From: an uncultured Anaerolineaceae bacterium
Lineage (GTDB): Bacteria; Chloroflexota; Anaerolineae; Promineifilales; Promineifilaceae
DNA: 8,655 nucleotides
NCBI GenBank assembly: GCA_937967805.1
Contig: CALBTC010000260.1
Span: 1-8,655 of the forward strand
Reading direction: 5' to 3'
The notes under the pieces are model-generated. The model saw only the letters and a program-made list of their open reading frames with translations, was not told where the DNA came from and made no database searches. This document shows, piece after piece, positions 4,126 to 8,655 of the stretch. The stretch's first letter is position 1, and each line of letters begins with the position of its first letter. The position numbers and the translations under genes are program-made.

Positions 4126-6513
4126 TTATTCACCGCCTGGCTTGAGCTGGGTGAGTTGGTCATGGCTGAAGCGGTAGGCGCGACGATTTGGGTAGAGGGC
4201 GCGGAGAGAAAGGTTGGCGTCATCGCCGAGGTCGCGGGCGAAGATGAAACGGCCGTCCAACCACGGCGTATTTCCCAAAAACAGCTCGCCATACTCCCAC
4301 CAGTTTCCCGTAGGGCTTTCTACGAAGATGAGGGCTTGCTCGTTGGGCGGCACGGCCGTCTTCACCATGGCCACCTTATCCCCCGCGACAAAATTAAAGC
4401 CCCGATAGCTTTGTGCATATTGTGGCAGCGTGCTTAAAACGTTGCCCAAAATGAGGAGTATGAGGGGAACGGCCGTTAGCCACCAACCCAATCGCCCGCC
4501 CAGCCAGCTGGCCAATGCCAGCGCCCCGCGCGCCGTTAGCAGCAGCAAGGCGGGCAGCGTGCCGTACAGGTAGCGCGGCCCGTACATGATGCCGGAATGC
4601 CAGTAAAACGCTTCAGCCGCCACCAGCGAAACGAGCGTCGCCAGCAAAATCCAGTCGGTGGGAGACGGCCGTTTCAACAAAAATCCCAGCCATAAAAAGC
4701 TAAACGTCAGCAGCGGCACCCAGCCGAACAGGTCGGTTTGCAGCGCCTGCCAGTTGCGCAGGACGTTGTGCAGGCCGCGCTGCGGCGTGTGGCCGCGCGG
4801 CGGCTGGTTGGGATCGGTACGCCACAGCACAGCGTAACCCGGCTCCTCATCCAGAAGCTCTATTTCCATGAGATTGGGTGCTTCGCCTATGTCGTCGCCA
4901 AAGCCAAGTTGATCGTATGGCCAGTACAGCAGGCGCGGGTCTTGCAGTGGATCGCCGGTGACGGCCCATTGGTAGGCAAACAGCAGCGCCACCAGCGGCA
5001 GCAGCCCCGCCAGCCAGACGGCCCCTTTTTGCAGACGATCCCGCCACGGCAGCGGACTGATCCAGGTGGTGAGCAAGAAAAAGGGGGCAACAATGGCAAC
5101 GGCCGTTAACTGCCGCGTCAAAAAAGCCATGCCCGCCGCTAAACCGGCAACCAATGCTAAGAAAATGCTCTGCGCCTCTCTGTGTCTCCTCTGCGCAGCT
5201 CTATGTTCCTGCTTTTTCCAGTCAACAACCAACCACCAACAAACCATAAACAAAACCAGCCAAAAAAGCTCCGCCGCGTGAGCCATCTGGCTGCCGGAGA
5301 GGAAGAGGAAGAAGGGGGAAAGGGTCATTAATCCAGCGGCGAGAAGGGCGAGACGGCCGTTATACAATCGTCGCCCTAACTGGTACAGCAGCGGTACCGT
5401 CAGCGTCGCCAGCAGCGGATTAATGAGCCAGGGAGCCTTGAGCAGCACCCCAAGCGCCAGCACTGCCGGATAGCCGGGCGGATATTTGCTAAACCAGCGA
5501 CTGTCCTGCACTAATAAAAATTCTTGTTCGAAGAACTCTGGCAAAGATGGAGCCGGTGCCCACAATTCGCCGCGCACCAGGATTTGCGCCTGGAACAGGT
5601 ACGTCAGCGAATCCTGCACGTGCGGCACGCGGGCCAGCACGTCGCCGGCAATGTGGGTGGTAAGGGCAAACGTGAGGAAGGTGAGAAAAACGACGGCGTT
5701 TTTTTGGAGTGCAGAGCTGCGCGAAGATGCCGCAGCGTGGCGCAGAGATTTGAGGAATCCCTCTGTAAAACTCTGCGTCTCCTCTGCGTTTCTCTGTGTT
5801 CCTGCTTTTTTGATAAACCAAGCCACCCCTAAAAGCAGAAGAGCCGCTTGATGCCCGGTAAGCAGCAGTCGCAGCAAAGCTTGGGCCTGCTGCAAAAACG
5901 GTTTTTGGAAGGGGATGCCGATGAGCGGGGTGGTGGGACGGCCGTTTTCCCATTTCCACCACACGCCCCGCCGCTCATTGCCGTTTACCAAAAATACAAA
6001 GCCGGTTTGCCCGTCTGGATGAAGCAGCAGCAGTCCGGCCTCATCCTCGGCGCGGCGCAGGCGGCTGGTGAGAATAAAATCACCGTCTACGGCTTCCGTA
6101 AACAAGAGAGCATTTTGGCTGGCATTGCCGTGCAGCTCGCCCCAGCGCGTAAACCAGCCGCCGCTCGCAGGTTGCCATTCATCCCACTTCATCTGGCGAA
6201 AGGTTTGCCGCCACAGTGGTCGCCCGCCAGCAGAGAAAAGATTGAGTTCGGCCCAGGCGCTGTGCGGAGCCAGCCAGCGCAGCGGTGGGTAGCTGGCCAA
6301 TTCGATGCGACCTGTAGCCGGTTGCGTAGCGTAAAGACCAACCTGGCTGCCCGCGCCCATTTGTGGGCAGTCGATGCCGATGTGCCGTTCCGGCACGATG
6401 GCAATGCAGCGGCCGTTAATCACCTGGAGGGAAACGGCCGTTTCCTCCCCCACCGCCCACAGATATAGCAAAATAAGCAGACCGTTTAGCAGCCAAAAGT
6501 AACTTCGACGCAT
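4126..6513 (-). CDS. GT-C (family 39 type) membrane glycosyltransferase with N-terminal extracytoplasmic domain
   Basis: A 795-residue polytopic membrane protein, probably moving a sugar from a polyprenyl-phosphate donor onto an extracytoplasmic acceptor. A first membrane segment (6-21) leads to about 190 outer residues; their end (WDEWQPASGGWFTRWGELHG to about 191) looks like a DUF1080/LamG-type jelly-roll. The GT-C core begins near 272. ARVPHVQDSLTYLFQAQ places the likely catalytic Asp at 301 in the first outer loop, followed by WFSKYPPGYPAVLALG (340-355), then many membrane helices and WHSGIMYGPRYLYGTLPALL (638-657). The C-terminal 100 residues are soluble. Two loops, at residues 235-250 and 432-449, are encoded by copies of a dispersed repeat. 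Seven ACGGCCGT octamers lie in it. The ATG at 6513 follows a TAAAAT box by 7 bases and the stop of a phosphatase relic by 5. Donor and acceptor are unknown. Confidence 0.85.
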   Translation of the reverse strand: MRRSYFWLLNGLLILLYLWAVGEETAVSLQVINGRCIAIVPERHIGIDCPQMGAGSQVGLYATQPATGRIELASYPPLRWLAPHSAWAELNLFSAGGRPLWRQTFRQMKWDEWQPASGGWFTRWGELHGNASQNALLFTEAVDGDFILTSRLRRAEDEAGLLLLHPDGQTGFVFLVNGNERRGVWWKWENGRPTTPLIGIPFQKPFLQQAQALLRLLLTGHQAALLLLGVAWFIKKAGTQRNAEETQSFTEGFLKSLRHAAASSRSSALQKNAVVFLTFLTFALTTHIAGDVLARVPHVQDSLTYLFQAQILVRGELWAPAPSLPEFFEQEFLLVQDSRWFSKYPPGYPAVLALGVLLKAPWLINPLLATLTVPLLYQLGRRLYNGRLALLAAGLMTLSPFFLFLSGSQMAHAAELFWLVLFMVCWWLVVDWKKQEHRAAQRRHREAQSIFLALVAGLAAGMAFLTRQLTAVAIVAPFFLLTTWISPLPWRDRLQKGAVWLAGLLPLVALLFAYQWAVTGDPLQDPRLLYWPYDQLGFGDDIGEAPNLMEIELLDEEPGYAVLWRTDPNQPPRGHTPQRGLHNVLRNWQALQTDLFGWVPLLTFSFLWLGFLLKRPSPTDWILLATLVSLVAAEAFYWHSGIMYGPRYLYGTLPALLLLTARGALALASWLGGRLGWWLTAVPLILLILGNVLSTLPQYAQSYRGFNFVAGDKVAMVKTAVPPNEQALIFVESPTGNWWEYGELFLGNTPWLDGRFIFARDLGDDANLSLRALYPNRRAYRFSHDQLTQLKPGGE
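5167..5220 (-). repeat. Dispersed CACAGAG/GCAGAG repeat, copy in the glycosyltransferase gene (residues 432-449)
   Basis: On the coding strand the stretch starts AAAAAGCAGGAACATAGAG and continues with GCGCAGAGGAGACACAGAG and GCGCAGAG. It matches the copy at 5764-5811 closely but is read in another frame, here as KKQEHRAAQRRHREAQS. It forms a strongly basic cytosolic or loop segment between two membrane helices. The complement words CTCTGCG also occur between genes near 1766. Confidence 0.75.
5764..5811 (-). repeat. Dispersed ACGCAGAG repeat, second copy in the glycosyltransferase gene (residues 235-250)
   Basis: On the coding strand it runs AAAAAAGCAGGAACACAGAG, then AAACGCAGAGGAGACGCAGAG. 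It is translated as KKAGTQRNAEETQS, a different frame from the copy at 5167-5220. It is followed within 40 bases by the inverted word CTCTGCG (complement CGCAGAG, + strand near 5740-5746), so the inserted block may extend to about residue 268 and be able to fold. It sits just after the second membrane segment. Confidence 0.75.
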
Positions 6514-6518
6514 GGCTT

Positions 6519-6680
6519 CTATTTTAGGCGGGTTGCCACCATCAGGGTAATGTCATCGAATTGCGGCGTGCCCCCGACAAACTGGCTGACCGCCTCGGCT
6601 ATAGCCGATTGACAGGCCGCTGCCGACCCATTCGCTTTTTGCTGAGAGATGGCCAGCAGCATACGATCCTCGCCAAACTC
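6519..6680 (-). pseudogene. C-terminal relic of a SpoIIE/PP2C-type serine phosphatase
   Basis: The minus strand encodes EFGEDRMLLAI, a helix with AEAVSQFVGG, and the ending QFDDITLMVATRLK before TAG at 6521-6519. This is the characteristic end of SpoIIE-type PP2C phosphatases, where the DDIT aspartates bind catalytic metal. Only about 53 codons remain; a TAA at 6683-6681 stands immediately in front and the rest of the domain (normally about 200 residues) is absent. ATG 6662-6660 could start a 47-residue peptide, but it would lack the other metal ligands. The relic ends 5 bases before the glycosyltransferase ATG, a spacing typical of operon partners, so a complete phosphatase gene may once have preceded it. 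Recognition rests on motif memory. Confidence 0.75.
6521..6526 (-). promoter_or_regulatory. -10 like box before the glycosyltransferase start
   Basis: TAAAAT on the minus strand lies 7 bases before the ATG at 6513, and no ribosome site is present. The arrangement copies that of the methyltransferase gene (TAAAAT, 6 bases, ATG) and would give a leaderless message. The box also forms the last codons (CTA AAA TAG) of the phosphatase relic, so chance is possible. Confidence 0.35.
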
Positions 6681-6727
6681 TTATTGCCGTGTGCAATCGT
6701 AAATCGTCCAGGCAAAATCACCAATTT

Positions 6728-7222
6728 TTACACCCAGTCGTCTGGTTCGGCCGTTGGCTCGTCGGGGAAGGTACCTTCCAGATTGATCCAGGCCAGCTCC
6801 AGCGCCACGGCCCGAAAGCCTTCATGGTGCAGCCGCTGCTGCCACAGCGCCTTTTCCTGCTCACGCGGGTCCACATTGCTATCCACGCCGCGAATGTTGT
6901 CGGCCAGCGTGTCACCAAAAATGTTGCCGCCGATATTGTCTTCCACCATGTCTGCCAGCCGATCCTTCAGGCCGCGCCGCGCTTTGCTTTTGCTTTCGTC
7001 AAGCTCCCGCTGCAGGGCAGCTTTGGCCTCGGTCCAGTTCATGCGGCTAAAGCTGTGGATGAGCTGCTCGCGCGACATCGTTTTGAGGCGGCTCATCACC
7101 TCCTCGCCGCTGATCCAGGTGTCGAAGTTCTCACCCGTTGGATGCGGGTAGCGCACCTGAATCTGGTCGCTGAAGTCGTGGCGCATTTTGGCCCCGGCGC
7201 AAAATTGGATGAAGGTGGTCAT
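6728..7222 (-). CDS. Hypothetical 164-residue soluble protein coupled to the acetyltransferase
   Basis: I do not recognise a family. The protein is soluble, without signal peptide or membrane segment, and rich in charged helices: GENFDTWISGEEVMSRLKTM, REQLIHSFSRMNWTEAKAAL and a basic-acidic run ELDESKSKARRGLKDRL. A glycine-rich turn DNIGGNIFGDTLADNIRG follows at about 114-131, then a helix with two Trp residues and an acidic tail EPTAEPDDWV. The start ATG at 7222 overlaps the acetyltransferase stop as ATGA, which points to translational coupling; no ribosome site is seen. The frame is open farther back to 7393, but that part is the shadow of the acetyltransferase gene. It contains no perfect ACGGCCGT, only TCGGCCGT at 6747. 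It is probably co-expressed with the acetyltransferase; its job is unknown. Confidence 0.75.
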   Translation of the reverse strand: MTTFIQFCAGAKMRHDFSDQIQVRYPHPTGENFDTWISGEEVMSRLKTMSREQLIHSFSRMNWTEAKAALQRELDESKSKARRGLKDRLADMVEDNIGGNIFGDTLADNIRGVDSNVDPREQEKALWQQRLHHEGFRAVALELAWINLEGTFPDEPTAEPDDWV

Positions 7223-7974
7223 AGCAGAATAATATAAACGCGACGGCCGTTTTCTACAAAGCCCAATTTCTCTGCCACGCGCAAAGAAGCCAGGTTGTGC
7301 TCGCCGCAGCTCCACACGGGGATACGGCCGTTCCCCTGCAACCACTGCGCCACCTTTGCTGCTGCTGCCGCGGCTAACCCGCGCCCACGCCACTCAGGCA
7401 GGGTAAAGACGCCAATATCGCCATATCCTTCTGTGAGCGCATAATTCTGGGCAATGGCTACAAGCTGATCATTGATGATGGCGCCGGCAGCGGCCGTTTG
7501 TTGCAGTAGATGCTCCGGATTGGGACCACGCAGCTCTGGAAGTGCGGCTTGAAGCAAGGGAAGATCATTTGCGGTGAGCAGGCGGACATCGGGCTGGTTT
7601 AACAAATTGGCCGGCGGTGTCTGGATGAGAATGTGGTAAACATCACCCTGCTGGCGAACGGGGCAGCCCATTTGCCTGGCCAGCAGCGGCGCCACTTCCT
7701 CGGCCAGTTCGGTAGCGATGTTGACACAGAACCAGTCGGGGATGCGGGGCATGAGCTCGGTGATTTGCCGGGGATTGTGGCCAAACACCATCGGTTCGCC
7801 AGGGCAGCCGGGGTCTTCGACGACGGCCGTTTCAAACTCCACATCTGTCAGCCCCACCGCATACGCCCGCGCCGTGCCCCAAAGCAAATGGGCTCGCGAA
7901 ATCACCGTTTGCGGCAAATCCGGCAGGTGTTGGGCCAGCAGGTGGCACTGTTTTTTTGACAAGGGCTCAATCAT
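7219..7974 (-). CDS. GNAT-family acetyltransferase, two-part architecture
   Basis: A cytosolic N-acetyltransferase of 251 residues using acetyl-CoA. The catalytic GNAT fold occupies the C-terminal half (about 130-251): DIGVFTLPEWRGRGLAAAAA holds the pyrophosphate-binding R/Q-x-x-G-x-G/A loop (residues 196-201), and NLASLRVAEKLGFVENGRR (227-245) is the usual last helix and strand. The N-terminal 120 residues resemble the partner domain found in the PF12746-like GNAT group, for which this length is normal. The frame is open back to a TTG at 8037, but that extension is encoded by an inverted repeat, so the ATG at 7974 (MIEPLSKKQ) is preferred, although no ribosome site precedes it. The stop TGA overlaps the next gene's ATG by four bases. 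Three ACGGCCGT octamers are read as NGR, NGR and TAV. The acceptor is unknown. Confidence 0.88.
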   Translation of the reverse strand: MIEPLSKKQCHLLAQHLPDLPQTVISRAHLLWGTARAYAVGLTDVEFETAVVEDPGCPGEPMVFGHNPRQITELMPRIPDWFCVNIATELAEEVAPLLARQMGCPVRQQGDVYHILIQTPPANLLNQPDVRLLTANDLPLLQAALPELRGPNPEHLLQQTAAAGAIINDQLVAIAQNYALTEGYGDIGVFTLPEWRGRGLAAAAAAKVAQWLQGNGRIPVWSCGEHNLASLRVAEKLGFVENGRRVYIILL

Positions 7975-7983
7975 TTTGGAGGT

Positions 7984-8052
7984 GTAGGGCGAGCCAGTTG
8001 GTGAGAAGGTCTGTTGTTTGGCCAAAGCGTTGACCAACTGGATCGCCCCTAC
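7984..8052. repeat. REP-like imperfect inverted repeat with 30-base loop
   Basis: On the minus strand GTAGGGGCGATCCAGTTGGT (8052-8033) pairs with the region 8002-7984, whose complement-sense copy is GTAGGGCGAGCCAGTTGGT: one missing base and one mismatch over 20. The loop is about 30 bases. The tips GTAGGGGCG are shared with the REP palindromes at 28-55 and 450-477, so this may be a related, longer, non-autonomous element. It sits immediately upstream of the acetyltransferase start and supplies the TAG that ends the DCC relic. Confidence 0.75.
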
Positions 8053-8280
8053 TTTTCACTTTTCACTTCTGGCGACGGCAAGGCACACTGCGGCGTGCTG
8101 CCCGGCAGCCGGTACCGATTCTCTGCCACCCAGCGGTAAGCCCAATCTTGTAGTTGGCGGATACCAGGGATGCGGTTTTATACGGCCGTTGGTCCACGAC
8201 TCCACGAGCCGTGCACTCTTTTCTCAAAAGCCGCAGTCGCCATCATAAATAAGTAAGGGTCGTTGCTGTATTAGTTGCAT
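8049..8280 (-). pseudogene. Broken DCC-family thiol-disulfide oxidoreductase (DUF393)
   Basis: From ATG 8280 the minus strand reads MQLIQQRPLLIYDGDCGF, then TGA (8226-8224), then EKSARLVESWTNGRI in the same frame. Intact family members read DGDCGFC here, so the TGA replaces the second cysteine of the redox CxxC pair. The frame then changes: from about 8177 a different frame gives NRIPGIRQLQDWAYRWVAEN and RYRLPGSTPQCALP, the family's C-terminal end, closing at TAG 8051-8049. The middle of the protein, some 60-70 residues in typical members, is missing at the junction near 8172-8181. The final SPEVKSEK and the stop come from repeat DNA. The gene therefore has three lesions: nonsense codon, internal deletion and frameshift. 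Both ends are recognised by motif memory and agree with one family. Confidence 0.85.
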
Positions 8281-8286
8281 ACCGTC

Positions 8287-8292
8287 ATTGTA
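8287..8292 (-). promoter_or_regulatory. -10 box of the former DCC gene
   Basis: TACAAT on the minus strand ends exactly 6 bases before ATG 8280, the same geometry as in front of the methyltransferase (939-944). No ribosome site is present and no clear -35 is seen. It suggests that the original gene was transcribed without a leader. Confidence 0.35.
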
Positions 8293-8333
8293 ACCTATGA
8301 TGCTGAACAATTGGAGGCAACCTATACGGAGTT

Positions 8334-8655
8334 CTAAACATTCCTGGCGCGTTCTTCCAGCGACGTGGCCGTCAGCTTTTTCGCCGCCGGCGGCAGCGTT
8401 TCTACCTGTTCCGCCAGGCGCAGCAGCAGCTCCGTCCATTCCGCCACCTGTTCGGCCGTTATCTCCAGGCTCAACATGCGGTCGGTGCGCCACAATTGCA
8501 AATGAACCGCGCCGGGCCGAACATGTACCTGGCGAAAGAGGAAGCTGTTTTCCCCATGAATAAGCCGCTGCACCACGTCGGCGATGGCCGGATCGGCGGC
8601 AAATGCCTGCCCCCACGCTTCTTCGTGGGCAAAGATCGTAATTCCTTCCAGACCG
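8334..8655 (-). CDS. Hypothetical protein, C-terminal part, running off the right edge
   Basis: The minus-strand frame is open from the right edge to TAG at 8336-8334, giving at least 107 residues without a start inside the window. A GTG at 8576 could be mistaken for a start, but the frame continues upstream with sensible sequence (GLEGITIFAHEEAWGQAFAA). The visible part alternates short strands and helices: NSFLFRQVHVRPGAVHLQLW, then a helix EITAEQVAEWTELLLRLAEQ and a basic tail ending ARNV. No membrane segment or known motif is seen and I do not recognise the family. The sequence contains TCGGCCGT at 8452, one base off the window's common octamer. The broken DCC gene starts 53 bases downstream of its stop. 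Confidence 0.7.
   Translation of the reverse strand, partial: GLEGITIFAHEEAWGQAFAADPAIADVVQRLIHGENSFLFRQVHVRPGAVHLQLWRTDRMLSLEITAEQVAEWTELLLRLAEQVETLPPAAKKLTATSLEERARNV

Larger units (their letters stand above)
1179..8189. repeat. Highly iterated palindromic octamer ACGGCCGT, 17 copies
   Basis: Perfect copies start at 1179, 1348, 2564, 2648, 3153, 4249, 4352, 4469, 4665, 5099, 5353, 5938, 6434, 7243, 7324, 7823 and 8182. Fifteen of the 17 extend to ACGGCCGTT or its complement. Sixteen lie in intact genes and one in the DCC relic; none is between genes. They are read as Thr-Ala-Val (9), x-Gly-Arg (7) or Arg-Pro (1). Close variants occur at 6409, 6747, 7490 and 8452 (first base changed). None occurs in the first 1178 bases. 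Confidence 0.9.

Noticed and set aside
4009..4437. Open + strand frame of 142 codons over the end of the glycosyltransferase gene
   Set aside because: It is a shadow; the minus strand here encodes the enzyme's C-terminus and the recognisable VOC relic.
5848..6468. Open frame of 206 codons on + opposite the glycosyltransferase
   Set aside because: It is an antisense shadow in GC-rich DNA; the minus frame has coherent membrane helices and family motifs.
7229..7234. TATTAT six bases before the ATG at 7222 as another leaderless promoter
   Set aside because: It is the Ile-Ile codons of the acetyltransferase end, and the ATGA overlap already explains translation of the next gene.
6561..7237. Open + strand frames of 182-196 codons opposite the 164-residue gene
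   Set aside because: They cross the phosphatase relic and the hypothetical gene without recognisable motifs or ribosome sites; the minus-strand reading has ATGA coupling.
7975..8037. Longer acetyltransferase from a TTG at 8037
   Set aside because: The added 21 residues are encoded by the inverted repeat and have no family counterpart; ATG 7974 is preferred.
8224..8226. TGA at the second CxxC cysteine of the DCC protein as a selenocysteine codon
   Set aside because: The position is suggestive, but the gene also has a central deletion and a frameshift, and I see no convincing hairpin just after the TGA. A nonsense mutation in a dead gene is simpler.

Overview
The window looks like accessory chromosomal DNA of an uncultured or environmental bacterium, most likely a Chloroflexota of the Anaerolineae/Ardenticatenia type. 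This is inferred from gene style, moderately high GC, a REP-palindrome/RAYT system and purine-rich CACAGAG/ACGCAGAG dispersed repeats; no marker gene proves it. No rRNA, tRNA, CRISPR array or phage module was seen.

Layout. Bases 1-718 hold a REP palindrome followed by a REP-associated tyrosine transposase (RAYT) on +, with a second copy of the same palindrome in frame inside the gene. Bases 719-950 are gene-free and low in complexity. Bases 951-2776 carry two + strand metabolic genes, a class I SAM methyltransferase and an aldo/keto reductase, separated by a dispersed-repeat fragment. From 2879 to the right edge all genes are on -. Read in transcription order from the right edge they are: a partial unrecognised gene (8655-8334), a wrecked DCC-family thiol oxidoreductase (8280-8049), a REP-like inverted repeat (8052-7984), a two-part GNAT acetyltransferase (7974-7219) overlapping by ATGA with an unrecognised 164-residue protein (7222-6728), the C-terminal stump of a SpoIIE/PP2C-type phosphatase (6680-6519), a large GT-C (family 39 type) membrane glycosyltransferase with an N-terminal extracytoplasmic domain (6513-4126), an N-terminal stump of a PhnB-like VOC protein (4125-3997), and a CaCA-family calcium/sodium antiporter (3964-2879).

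The intact genes do not form an evident pathway. GNAT and the 164-residue protein are the only clearly coupled pair. The region instead reads as a patchwork: intact genes separated by three gene relics that belong to three different families, plus three classes of repeat.

The strongest unexplained signals are: (1) the palindrome ACGGCCGT occurs 17 times between 1179 and 8189, almost always read as Thr-Ala-Val or x-Gly-Arg in proteins, like the HIP1 octamer of cyanobacteria, and is absent from the transposase region; (2) the RAYT gene encodes its own REP palindrome; (3) one CACAGAG/ACGCAGAG repeat lies twice inside the glycosyltransferase gene, in two different reading frames; (4) several genes have a TAnAAT box 6-7 bases before ATG, suggesting leaderless transcripts.
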